Of a DNA stretch of 55,099 nucleotides, positions 41,193 through 51,833 are shown in pieces. Source of the stretch: Fragilaria crotonensis (lineage: Eukaryota > Bacillariophyta > Fragilariophyceae > Fragilariales > Fragilariaceae); assembly GCA_022925895.1 (NCBI GenBank), contig JAKSYS010000410.1, forward strand, positions 1 through 55,099, read 5' to 3'. The position numbers were made by a program, and so were the translations under genes. A model generated the notes under the pieces. It was not told where the DNA came from. It saw only the letters and a list, made by a program, of their open reading frames with translations, and made no database searches. The first letter of the stretch is position 1; every line of letters starts with the position of its first letter.

Positions 41193-42488
41193 TCATTCCG
41201 TTTCCTCCCCAGATGATACAGCCTCGGATGCCTGCTTCTCAATCCTTGCAACGTACGCTTTGGCGATCTTCAACTTCTTGGCGAGCTTCTCTTTCTTATC
41301 GCCCTTATCGTTTGAGGTGTCGGTCGCTTCGCGTTTGCTGCCGGATGAAGCTTGCGCCCCTCCCTTGCATTCATTGGGCTTGTGTGCCCTCCACTTCTCA
41401 CACTTGCCGCCTGTGTCTTTTCCGCACCAGTACCAGGTGAAGCCTTTGTGTTCGACTTCCTTCTTATCGCCTTGCTTGGGCTTAGACCATGTCTTGGGAT
41501 GACCTTTCTGCTTGTTGTGTCCCTTCTTGTTCTTGGACTTGTCGCTGGTCTTCTTTCCACTAGTCTTCTTTCCCAGTTCAAACGATACTTTCTTGTTTAA
41601 GTTCTTAACCGTAGTTTCGAGTTTTGCTTCAAGCGCGACTATTTTCTCTTCTGCTGTTGGCGCGTTCCACGTTCCCTTCTCGACCATTGAGTCGTACTTG
41701 TTCTTCGCCGCTAACATTAACTCATCCGGCGTCATCTCCTCGCCCTCCTCATGATCATCCTGTTTGCGTCCCAGCCATGCTCGGAAGACTTCGTCGCTTG
41801 CTGCTCCGTAGCCTTTAAACAGGTTGATTAGGAGATCGGAGGTCGATTGGTTTCGCGCCGTCAGGGACTGTAAGAGCAGCTTCACGTACTGGTTGAATCG
41901 TCCGATGTCGCTGTCGATAGTGGTGATGTACTGATCGAGACTGGACAATTTTGTACGGATTTGGTTGGTGGTAGCGTTTGTGTCGAGGTGGCTCTCCCTG
42001 ATAATTACCTTGAGGAGTGCGACTCCACTGCATACGTTATTCTCACCAATCCGATACTGGCTCGACCAAATGGACACTTTCTTCTTGGCATCGGTTGTCA
42101 GGGAGGCCATAAGACACTTGTATAGCATGTAAGTGTCCTGTGCTGGTCTCCCTTCTTCTTCGATGTATTGAAGTTCGGATATAACGACTTGCTCCAATGT
42201 CAACGTTCCATAGTTCTCGATGAGGTTTTCTTCTCTCTCATCTGGTTCGTCAGCATTCAACGTGATGTTCAGAATCCCTCCTGTCCAACCCATCTCGTCG
42301 GCTCTGTCTTGAACGTCCTTGAGGAATTGAAACAGGTTGTCCGCCTCACAGTTGAATAAGTCGTCCAATACTTGCCTGATACCCGCCTTGTAGATCTTCG
42401 CATGGTCGCTCCTCGTGTAATCGAGGGCACCGTCAATAGCCAGTGCTGGGGCGAGCGCGAAGATAACTGGGGGTTCTTCTTCTTCCAT
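41193..42488 (-). CDS. gag: Copia Gag
   Basis: The ATG at 42488 lies 32 bases inside the 5' LTR edge and opens 431 codons. It has an acidic N-terminus (MEEEEPPVIFALAPALAIDG), a helical capsid-like body (SLDQYITTIDSDIGRFNQYV; QSTSDLLINLFKGYGAASDE), then a very basic region (KKTSGKKTSDKSKNKKGHNK). A Cys/His finger YWCGKDTGGKCEKWRAHKPN followed by EC gives C-x7-C-x6-H-x4-C, a variant nucleocapsid knuckle. A Lys-rich helix (KKEKLAKKLKIAKAYVARIE) ends at TGA 41193-41195. Gag forms the virus-like particle that packages element RNA. The stop is followed by C (TGACTT), and the Pol frame lies directly in phase downstream. Confidence 0.9.
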   Translation of the reverse strand: MEEEEPPVIFALAPALAIDGALDYTRSDHAKIYKAGIRQVLDDLFNCEADNLFQFLKDVQDRADEMGWTGGILNITLNADEPDEREENLIENYGTLTLEQVVISELQYIEEEGRPAQDTYMLYKCLMASLTTDAKKKVSIWSSQYRIGENNVCSGVALLKVIIRESHLDTNATTNQIRTKLSSLDQYITTIDSDIGRFNQYVKLLLQSLTARNQSTSDLLINLFKGYGAASDEVFRAWLGRKQDDHEEGEEMTPDELMLAAKNKYDSMVEKGTWNAPTAEEKIVALEAKLETTVKNLNKKVSFELGKKTSGKKTSDKSKNKKGHNKQKGHPKTWSKPKQGDKKEVEHKGFTWYWCGKDTGGKCEKWRAHKPNECKGGAQASSGSKREATDTSNDKGDKKEKLAKKLKIAKAYVARIEKQASEAVSSGEETE

Positions 42489-42519
42489 GTTCTTGTTCTT
42501 TACTTGCGCAGAGGAAGCG

Positions 42520-42836
42520 TGTGATTTTACTACCTATCGGTACTATCTAACCTGTGATAGACGAATAGGATGTAAAGGGCTTTTAGTATTTTGTAAATTG
42601 GTGTTAGCCAATATTGTGAGCATTGATCGTAGATTATTATTTGATCCAGAATGTGGGGACATTAGTACCTTGACATAATGGTGACATGATTGCAAGTACA
42701 ATTCCTACCACAATTGATACTGTACCTATGACCGAGTATTGTATCATAAGGTCATAATACGGTAAGTCGATTTGGGTAGCGTTGTCATACTGTGCTTAGC
42801 CGTACTGCTGTCCGGCTGTACCGTCGTATCATCACA
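42520..42836 (-). repeat. Copia 5' LTR
   Basis: A 317-bp copy identical by eye to 36519-36835. Being upstream of Gag on the minus strand, it carries the promoter. Confidence 0.9.
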
Positions 42837-42842
42837 CTGACC
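42837..42842. repeat. Probable target duplication of the copia element, right
   Basis: CTGACC, matching 36513-36518. Joining the flanks across one copy gives an uninterrupted pre-insertion site (TTATTCCCTGACCCGATCGG). Confidence 0.75.
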
Positions 42843-42980
42843 CGATCGGAAGCTGTGCGACAGATTCTGTGCTTTAGAATTGCACCACAAGCAAACACGA
42901 CAGTCTTTATGTTCCCCAGCTCAGGTGTCTCGAGTCAATATGGTGGCTCGAACCCTTGACGCAGTTACAAAAGCATTTTA

Positions 42981-43710
42981 GAGCAGGTCTTATCATGGGG
43001 TTAAATGAGTCCCGAATCGAATAAAAATCAAAAAAGCAAGTCTTATATGGGAGGGTATAAGAGCAGGTCTTATCATGGGGTTAAGTGAGTCCCGAATCGA
43101 AAAAAAATCAAAAAGCAAGTCTTATGGGAGGGTATAAGTCATTTTTAGGATCTTGGATTTGACCCCTGGGGTCTATATTTTAATCGGGTCTAAATTCAGC
43201 AAATTTGACCCCAGGGTCAAAGTTTAGACCCCGAGGGGTCTAAATATTCTACGCGTTTCCTACGCCATATATACCTCTATCCCCTTTTTCTTCGGCACGA
43301 ATTCTGCTCGTCAATGCATGGTGGATGTCACACTAGTAGCACATCACTACATGTATGCATACACAACAATGCCACCTCCACAACACATGATCCGGAGAAG
43401 AGATGTGAGCACTCCTGTTAAATTTGTTCCATTTTCTTTTCTACAATGATCACCACATGGCCATCAGTCTCCTGTGGGTGTGATTTGCTTCGGCAATCAA
43501 ATTTGCCATGGCAATGTTGTTGTTGACGATGAGTGACGAGTATAGAAGGGGAGCTCGACTCTTGATTTTTTCAACACTGTTCTTCAAAAAGGTTTGAGTT
43601 ATTAAGTAAAAAATGATAAGACTTGCTTTTTTCGTTGGACGTGGAGGATCTAAAATTTAGACCCCAGGGGTTAAACTGCCAAAAATTTAACCCGATGATA
43701 AGACCTGCAC
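42981..43710. mobile_element. MITE copy 2, with an 80-bp tandem duplication at its left end
   Basis: Same sequence family as 7565-8229: GAGCAGGTCTTATCATGGGG at the left and CCCGATGATAAGACCTGCAC at the right. The left 80 bases occur twice (42981-43060 and from 43061), so the terminal repeat is present both outside and inside. Flanking triplets are TTA on both sides (ATTTTA|GAGC and GCAC|TTATGG), supporting a 3-bp target duplication. It shares with copy 1 the GACCCC...GGGGTC palindromes and the conserved middle (TTCTGCTCGTCAATGCATGG). No ORF. Confidence 0.85.
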
Positions 43711-43991
43711 TTATGGTGCAGACATTTTTTGAGACCTGGATGTGGAGTGTAGCCGAGCCTTCTTTGCGGACTCCCACCGAATTCGGAATCTATGGCTGGG
43801 TGCAAATAAATAGTACTTTGGGTAGCCATCGTAGCTCTCGTCTAAAATATGTTTAGTTCTAAATTCGTCTATGATGAGCACCAGAAAGATTTCTGTATAA
43901 AAAAGCTACAATATTGCATATTTTGAAAGCATGCTCTGGAGAATTTGCAGACGAGAGAAACATCACATTCTTCCCAGAAACAAAGCACATC

Positions 43992-44025
43992 ATCACTCAT
44001 CACTCATCACTCATCACTCATCACT
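43992..44025. repeat. 7-bp microsatellite ATCACTC
   Basis: Four perfect ATCACTC units (43992-44019) plus a partial unit. The array covers the stop codon of the adjacent transposase remnant. Confidence 0.8.
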
Positions 44026-44736
44026 TCATGCCTCCATGATGATTTGTAGTCGAAGTCGAACACGCAACGGTACGTTTTGAAGTTGTTGATCAGCTTGTCA
44101 ACTGCTACTGGACCGAACTTCAAACAATCATGATGAGTTTGTGGATCAACTTGCCCTGTGTCGACAGCATGGTATGCCATCATATATTGTCGTGCTCGAC
44201 GTGCATACTTTCTAACTCTCTCAATCGTTATAACTTCTTCCGACAGGCAATGATATAAACTGGTCTTGAAATTGTCCTTCCCTCTCTTTTGTGCAAGGCT
44301 TAATCTTCTGTATTCACCCTTCGCGCCACCCCAAACATACTCAACACCCTCTCCTGCAAGCTCAGCATGACACTTCGGAGTCAAAAGGACCTCAACTCCG
44401 ATACACTCTGCAATGTGTTGAAGCATGCCCTCTTTGTTAACAAAGTCATTGCACAAACCCAGAATATGCCTCAAGCTTGTTCCATAGTCAACTACACTCC
44501 CAAATGCATCCTTCTTTCCGGTAAGTGAATACTGTCTGATGTTGGTGGCGTCAATCAACCCTCTTTCCCACAGTACCTGTAATAACCACTTTGCTTCCTT
44601 CCCATCTTTCCTTTATTTTCTCAGCTGTCTTAGTGATCGCAACGCTGTTAGTAGGCATGCATAAGTCCGCCAACTTCCGTTTGTTTCCCCTTAACGGAAA
44701 TCCCCTGCCTCGAAGTTCAACCTCCATTCTGCTCAA
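44007..44736 (-). pseudogene. Transposase remnant with SAP-like start and DDE-type end
   Basis: Two overlapping minus-strand ORFs read as one protein with a frame change near 44570 (KIKERWEG then KEAKWLLQVLWERGLIDATN). The first piece has a SAP-like motif (MEVELRGRGFPLRGNKRKLA). The second reads IRQYSLTGKKDAFGSVVDYG, then LLTPKCHAELAGEGVEYVWG followed by KGEYRR. That last block resembles the E-containing end block of transposases (pattern P.xHxEL..IE..WG..K), in which the final Glu is catalytic. No first Asp region was found, so the N-terminal half of the catalytic domain is lost. It is divergently arranged with the zinc-finger ORF from 45033, 296 bases away. Superfamily is uncertain. Confidence 0.5.
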
Positions 44737-45032
44737 TTCCGCTCGATGACTTTTTCAACACGTCTTGAGGTCGGAATCTCATGTTGCAAACAAAGGTCCC
44801 TAAGGGGCGGTCGGATTTCTATATAAAATTACTTCGGGGATGTATTTTTTACTTGATACATCGGGTGGGAATTTAATATTGGAAAACTTGCATCAGGTGT
44901 GTCTTTTTCAGCATTGGGTGGTACCATAAGATACGCAACCGCTTCATCGGGTGGTACAGAGCTCCGCCGTAGGGGTCCCTATTCGTCGTCATCACATCGT
45001 CAGCATGGCAGGCGCGGATCAGCCACAAAAAT

Positions 45033-46406
45033 ATGGCGCGGACCTCCAATCACCGTCAGTATATCACACACACAATATTGCATGAAGCATCACATTCATT
45101 TGCTTTTGATGCTGCAATCATGTTTCCAATCACTCCCACACCAAAAAGACAAGCAACAACAGAGATTTCCCCATGGCAGGATTGTGTTGTTCCAGTAGTT
45201 TCTCCTCTTGCGTTCAGTTGTGGACCATTCAACTTCTCGCCATTTGGTCTGGGGTGTCGAATGTGCAAGAAATCGGTAACGATTCAGTTGAATCTGAGAA
45301 GCATTCAAATCCATCTCAAAAAGCATGGCATGGAAAGCGGGATTTCTACTGCAAAATCCCTTTTGGAAAGCTTCAAAACACAAGTTGAGAAAGTGAAGCG
45401 TTATCGCTCAATTGAACCATATCGTGTCAATGATATCACATACAAGGGTGTATTGTGTACTTGTGGGAAAGTTCTTCAATTAGTAAGGAAGGATAGTACC
45501 ATTTGGCATTGTCAGAAGGGTGGCTGTGACCCAACAAAGCTACAGAAAATCAATCTCATTAAGCTGTGTTGCGGTTCATACGTGTCTTTGAGTCAAATCG
45601 AATCCCTTTTCATGCCACCTCACATTACGAAACAATTCGATTACGTAGAGGCAAGAGCGGCACTCATCTCATTCCTACCAAACCGTGAAAAAGATGACCA
45701 CACCTCCACACATATGTTTACCCCTCTCATAACTCAATGTGGTGGTGCTGCACGATTTGTCCAGAAAATTAAAGAAGATTTTGCGGCCATCCATACTCTA
45801 CCAAGTTCAACTCAAGAGCCACTTTTGCTACCCATCCATAAAGAAGCCGAAATCTAGCTTCTAAAGTATGCCCAGAAGAATATTTTAATGGTCCCTGGCA
45901 ATCTTTGTGCTGCATTGCAAACGTTTGAAGGCGGTGAAGTGGATGATATCTCGCAACGCACCATTTATACCATGCAACATGATCCAACAACTCTCCTCAT
46001 CGAACTCAAGAAGCTTCTATCATTTGCATACCGACGAGGTGTCTTTTCTCGCAAGCCATTTCACACCAACGACGGATTTGCAATTGCGTACTTTTTGGCG
46101 GATCTGATGCTTGAGATCCCGGCATCAGTGGAACATCTTCCCCTTGCAGTTGAGTTTTGTTTGATGTCAGGATTTTGCATTGAAAAAACTGGTTCAAAAA
46201 TCAAAATGATCTTGTGTGACACCATATCTTCCATTTTTGCCAAGGTGTCCTCAATATTGAAAGCTGCCATTTGTTCTGTTATTTGTTCCTATACAGAAGA
46301 TGCATTCTCAACACATGGTCCAGCACTTTTAACTGCTGTACGTAGATCCCATGTTCTCCATTCTCTGTCACCGATGCTCCGGCAAATTCGTGAAATGCAT
46401 CGTTGA
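45033..46406 (+). pseudogene. Zinc-finger protein of unknown family, one in-frame TAG
   Basis: ORFs 45033-45857 and 45888-46406 are in the same frame, separated only by TAG 45855-45857, so read as one unit they give about 457 codons. A likely true start is the Met in MFPITPTPKRQ (base 45120). A C2H2-like finger is visible (GCRMCKKSVTIQLNLRSIQI then HLKKHG), then CTCGKVLQL...WHCQKGGC, a second Cys cluster. The C-terminal half is hydrophobic helical (FAIAYFLADLMLEIPASVEH). Coding-like sequence continues in another frame past 46406 (TTLDDIGNIIVDQFSFPFDT) to about 46530. The pattern of a Cys2His2 finger followed by helices is reminiscent of transposon-borne DNA-binding proteins, but I do not recognise the family. 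Confidence 0.45.
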
Positions 46407-46500
46407 CTCCCAAAACGGAGGAAGACCACTCTCGATGATATTGGAAACATCATTGTCGATCAATTCTCCTTTCCATTTGACACCTGGTCACAAATTGTTC

Positions 46501-49500
46501 CTAAGACTGTACTCTTGATGAAGCTCGCAATGTCAAACTTGGCCAATGGAATTTGGTGGGAGTCGGTAGTGGATGTTCTGACCGATGTAAAAGTTCACGT
46601 GGAATGTAACACTGGTTACCTTTTTTTAGTTGATGTGAGTCCCGTGTGGAAACAAGGTTCTCTTTTTTCACTGGAGCATTTCGACCATATGCATGATGTT
46701 GCTGTTTCTGTGAGTGTATAGCCAGCAACCATGCGCCCAATGGTTGTTTTAACTTTCCACTCGGGTGACTCCAAAGTTTGTTTGCTCTCTTCCACAATAC
46801 CCATTCCATCTCTGAAGGACGTTCTTGATGTATTGTGATACCTCGGGTGCGACTGCTGATTAGACTGAACCTGCCGGTGAGTTCGTTAGGATCCAGGCAA
46901 CGGCCATTTGGTTCCGTCAAATCCGATAACGTTGCCGCTTGGAGGTATAAGCGACAATGGTTTAACCTGCAAATTTCACTCGGTGAAAATTTCCGTGAGT
47001 CAAGGATGATGTCCATTATGTGAAAATCGTGCGTCCGTTGTAATGGTGGAATGAACCGTGAATGTAACTGAAGACTGGCGCCGCATGAAGAAAGAAACTT
47101 CCGGACGGAGACCAACAATTTTGATTCAAGATGTGGAAGATCCGTATCGGCACGTTCCAAAAATGAATAAGAAACACCAACTTGCGCTTGAAACCAAGAA
47201 ACCGCGATTTGTAGAAGTCGTCCTGCCACGGTGCTCTTCCGCCAGTGTTTAAGAAAGAGCAAAGTCTGTTGAATACCTTGTTGAACATATAATGACCGGA
47301 ATGTTGCTCCCCATATTGCATCGGACCGTATAGGATTTCACGTTTTGTATTCCTGTTGAAGCCGCATCGAGGCACGATAATTGACATTGCTTTCCGTTGG
47401 ATCTTATCTAATTGCACTTTTGATAGCGCAGAACATGCCAAGGGGTAACTAACTGCCGGGAGACAACACGCATAATAATTGGTCCATGCTTCAAGACGCG
47501 TGAGCGGGCACTTCCATAAGAACGCCGTCGATTCGTTGCTCTTCTTCAACAATTGTCGGAACTGTTCGCCTTGGGTGCCTGCCGGGTCTTTGAAATGTCC
47601 TAGGGTTTAATGTGCGTGGAATGCTCCCAGGATCTGCAAGTTTTGTTCCTTTCCACCGTCGGTCTCGAGGACTTTGACTTGTGCAATGTCGTTGGATATC
47701 TTTGGTACAAGAACAGGAGCCCCTTGAGCAGAGAATTGCCATTGGAGAATGTGGCACGAGCACTTGGATAGCTCGAGTGCGCCTCCGCTAGCATTTAACA
47801 TATCCGTCCACCCCTGGGCGTTGGCTTGCGTTTGTTTGATCAGCTGAGGAACTGTATGTTCCGTGACATCGTCTCGAAAAGCGTTTGTTTGTCCATTGCA
47901 ATCGTCAACAAATCCCACCATTCCTAACTCGACGGTGGTGGTGCCCTCGGTATCGTAATAATGCGCTTTCTGTGCCAAAGAGTCGTAACAATCGAATAAT
48001 GTACTTGAAAGAAAACACCAGATTGCTGGCGAATTTGCACTGCCTTGTGCGGTTCCGTATATTGGATGAGTCGGTGAATGTCGGTACCCTGAGGTTGACA
48101 ATCCCAGCTCTGTCCGCACTCGATATTCAGCGTGTTGAAGTGTTGTAGCATTCATGTCGGTTACCGTGGCGGGGACACCAAATTTACGACTCACCGTCAT
48201 TCCAAGATTTGGGATAATCCGATCGTAGCATGCTGATGCATCATAATTCGTGAGGGTCACTGGTTTCCGTGTGGCTCGAGAAACTTCCAGTTGTAACTCC
48301 TCAATGAATACGGGATCCGTTGCATTTCGAAAGGAACGAGAACCGTATTGACCATCGTTTAGTAGTCTGAATGCCTCTGGCTGCTTGTTGCATAGCAGCT
48401 CTCCATTTAACTCCGAGTGCCAAGTTATAATCCGCTTCGTATATGTGGATCACTCTTGTCCGATGCAGTCGGACATTATCGGTATCTTTAAATAGAATTG
48501 TGTTTGCGACCGTATGCCACCTTTGATACAAATAACCGCGTTCCAGCGAGTAATTGATCATTGACAGATGAAGCTCCAAGAGAGCTGCCTGGCGTCGATT
48601 TAGCTCATCTCGTTTTGCCTTAAAGTCGTCCGTTAACTCATCGTCTGAAGCTGTTGTTGAGTATGCATGCCTCGCAATAAGAGCTTTGTAGTGGCCTAAG
48701 TGCATCCCTGATGGGGATGTTGTTGTTGATTCCGACCAGACCTTAAGTTTGCCAATGAAATCGTTTTCCGAGATAGTGGGTCTTGATGTATCCTCAGCCA
48801 TTTCTTGAGTATGTTGCAAGTGTGACAATAGCAGGCGAACGCTTGGATGGTATGGTGAGGTGTCATAAGTACCGTTCAACATATCCTCTTGCGCTTTGCT
48901 AGTGCCGGTGAAACCTAAGTGATCGGACAGCGGGGGAATTGTGAAAGGAGTACCGTGGGCTTGTCCAAAGTGGTGACGATTTCGTTCCTGCAAATGTCTT
49001 GCCACCTCAGTCGGGACATCCACCTGGGTCCACTGAGTACATGATTTTGGATCATCCTCTGGATGCAAGGGTATTTCGATGCGAATGACTCCTTTCGTCG
49101 ATCCGGTTTGTCTAACTCGTTGCAATTTCTGGAAAAGCATCTTTATATCTTCGGCTTTTTTAACCGACGCAGAATCCGTGCCGTATGCCGGTCCCCTGAA
49201 GCTCCCGATGATTCCAGAGCTTTGATCCGCTGATTTCGTTCGCTGTCTCGATGCAGAAAACTATGTTGTACTATTTCACATACCTCTCGCTTTGCTATTC
49301 GCAACTGTCTAGAACATTCTCTTTTTGTTTGTGGTATCTCATTGTTGGTTGTTGCCAAGGGGTTGTTTTGTTGAATACTTAGAATTTTGGTGTGGTCGAG
49401 ACCTGTTTTCAGTGTGGAGAGCAATTTCCGGAGCCACTGAACCTGTTTCCTGGCTAAAGACAGTTTCACTGACCACACGGGGGCTTCGAACTGAGGGATA

Positions 49501-49507
49501 CGGGATT
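46501..49507 (-). mobile_element. LINE-C minus-strand segment: ORF2 reverse transcriptase region, decayed
   Basis: A chain of minus-strand ORFs reads from 49514 (SRIPQFEAPVWSVKLSLARK) through 48301-49140 (EADYNLALGVKWRAAM) and 47607-48260 with RT motifs LTNYDASACYDRIIPNLG, YGTAQGSANSPAIW and GMVGFVDDCNGQTN (FVDD catalytic). It then reaches 47262-46501 with RLNHCRLYLQAATLSDL and GAWLLAIHSQKQQHHAYG, the region before RNase H in this element type. The RNase H itself was not recognised, so the 3' end is lost or fully decayed; the left boundary is vague (46501-46640). At least five frame breaks. The right end abuts the 5' end of the plus-strand segment at about 49507. Confidence 0.7.
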
Positions 49508-49610
49508 CACACAATTTTCTAATTTAGTTTTACGAGTGTACGGTCTGTCCGCAGTCCGCACGTACGTACTCTGAATAGGAAGTTGTCGCGTAACCAACAG
49601 TTGATCGACC

Positions 49611-51833
49611 ATGACAGAAGCAGCGGTGATGCCGCCACCCCCAGCATACCCTACCTTTGAGGAGGTAGAGCATTCAGTGTGGGTTTGAGTGCGACCAGTG
49701 GGAAGAAATTCCATACCCAAATGGACTGATTGGTTCACGGATAGTGAACGTAGTCGTCGCAATGAGCATTCCAATCGTTATCAAAAATATGGAGGAACGG
49801 CAACCGGGTGGGCACGCTATCTCGAACTTGGGTTCTTTGGCTATGAAGATTGTAGCGACTTTGAGGAAGTGTGGAAAAACTTCGATACCAATCCATTGGC
49901 AGTTCACAAAGCGATCTGGTACCAATTCATGTACCACTTGGATAGAGAGTTTGAAATCTCCGAGAAATTGCAAGAATGGGCTACGAACTATAGCCATGTG
50001 TATGTGGCATACTATGATCCGGCATCACTGCAAGTGGATACACACGCATCGTTGACGGAGTGGAAACTTCTAAAAGATATGGACACATCCATGGAAGAAG
50101 TTGATGCCAGTACAGAGGCGTGGATCAATGTCCCAGAAAGAGGCAGACGCAGAGGAAAGAGTCCACCACTACAGGACAGCGGAGTCGAGCAAATGCACAC
50201 TATCTCGGACAGTCCAAACGAGGAGATGGAAAACCGTTATTTCAACAAGGCCGAGGAGGAAAAACAGCGTGCAACTCCGGCTAGACAGGCCATAAAGGAG
50301 CTTCATAACCAGCTTAAGCAATCCAAGAGATACCAAAAGACAATGAAACCAGCATCGAAATTGCCTCAAGTGTCGACGGTCCAAGAAGAAGAAGAAGATG
50401 AGTTCGTTTTGGAAGATGAAAACAGGAAAAATACCACGACAGGAAACAGGCTGGATGCATTACCAAGATTGCAACCGTTTAGGAATATCCCAGTGAATGA
50501 TGGCACTCATCGGATGACAGTCAGGTGGAAACCATCGGGAGGTATCCAACAATATGAACATGATAAACAGAAACTCAATATCGCGATTCATAACTTGTTA
50601 TCATCCGTCCTCGCCGATGAGGATGGAATGTTGTACCGATGGGAAAGTGCAGATCTTAAAGCAGCAGCGGTTATATCCCAATTGACCGGTGGGGCACTGC
50701 GGGATTATGTGTCTCCACATATCTCGTTCATCTCCGCAACCTCACAGATCATATTCGGCGTCCGTGTGGCGTTCACGGACAACCCGATAAGGTGGCAACA
50801 TGCACCTCACAAGAAAGAGCAACTCAAATCGAACAATGTGGAAATCAAGGTTTCAAACTCCAGCAGCACGGGAGGCAAAACTGTTATTGCGGGCTACATC
50901 TTGTTAAAAGCACCAAACACAACATCGACGCACAGGTACACCCAATTCCTCCGCAGTAAGATGCCAGAAGTGACACCGTATTTTGATATTGAGAGATATA
51001 AGAAAACTCCATTCGATCAAACCATCCCTCACTTAGTAGTCCAATGTGGAGAACGTCATGTCACCCCAGTGTGTCAAGCCTTGCTTCAAGTGTTGACGGG
51101 AAAAGGTACCGCCGCGTTCCTTCCTCGGTATGTGTTCAGCGCGATGACAGATGATCAAATCAGTAACCAGTTTTGTTTCCATGAAAAATGGTTACACTCC
51201 GTCAAAGCCTTACACCTATCACCCATGATATTTCATCTGGACCAACAACGCATTGAGTATTGTGACGACGGGCGGATAATTAAACGGTCGACACGTGAAT
51301 GGGCTGGAACGTTGAAACTTCCCGACGGATCCGCAGCATTATGCGATGTGGTAAACGGCACCAAAGAGAAGAAAGCATACTTGTTAACACCAGGGCATTA
51401 CTTTACAGAAGCAAAGGAAGAGCTGCGTTTATATCGTCTTCGCCTATCACCGCCGAGCCATCGCGAAGCGAGGTTTCGTGATAGCGTCCCAGACCTACCT
51501 GATGAGATCCATATCAAAACAGCTGCTGACTCGAAGGTTTTATTGATGGATAATCTGTCGATGTCCGACGTTTGGCAACAGCTGCCGTCATGGTATAAGG
51601 ATAAGACACAGACGTCATTGTCTAGTACAGAAGGTTCGAAACAGACGAGAGGGAGCGCGAAACCCAAGACGCAACGTCCGAAGAATGCATGGGCACTTCC
51701 TTCAGAGGAGGCACCGGCAGGTAAACCTCAGTCAGAACGGAGGAGAGGCACCGGGGCGAAGATGACTGCAAGTGTTGACGACCGTACTCGGTGGGAACGG
51801 ATGAACTTAGCACAGCCTCCACACAATCCTTAA
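49611..51833 (+). CDS. LINE-C ORF1, first part
   Basis: ATG 49611 opens a 25-codon Pro-rich leader (MTEAAVMPPPPAYPTFEEVE) that ends at TGA 49686-49688. The same frame then runs 714 codons from 49689 to 51833. The body matches LINE-A ORF1: WARYLELGFFGYEDCSDFEE, FMYHLDREFEISEKLQEWAT, GTHRMTVRWKPSGGIQQYEH and ATSQIIFGVRVAFTDNPIRW. It is basic and acidic in patches, with a Lys/Arg-rich C-terminus, and has no signal peptide. The predicted role is element-RNA binding. The coiled-coil part found in the same ORF of LINE-A lies here in the next frame (51791 onward). The long open frame is unusual among these decayed copies. Confidence 0.7.

Larger units (their letters stand above)
36519..42836 (-). 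mobile_element. Complete Ty1/copia LTR retrotransposon (CoDi-like)
   Basis: Two LTRs of 317 bp, 6-bp flanking repeats, and a Gag-Pol region in the copia order protease, integrase, reverse transcriptase, RNase H on the minus strand. A purine-rich tract (GTGAGGGAG) abuts the 3' LTR (36836-36844 as complement), as expected for plus-strand priming. No obvious initiator-Met tRNA primer site was recognised after the 5' LTR. The LTRs look identical, so insertion was recent. The left part of pol is nevertheless broken near 37100 (see the duplication entry). Assignment to the diatom CoDi groups is by resemblance only. Confidence 0.9.
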
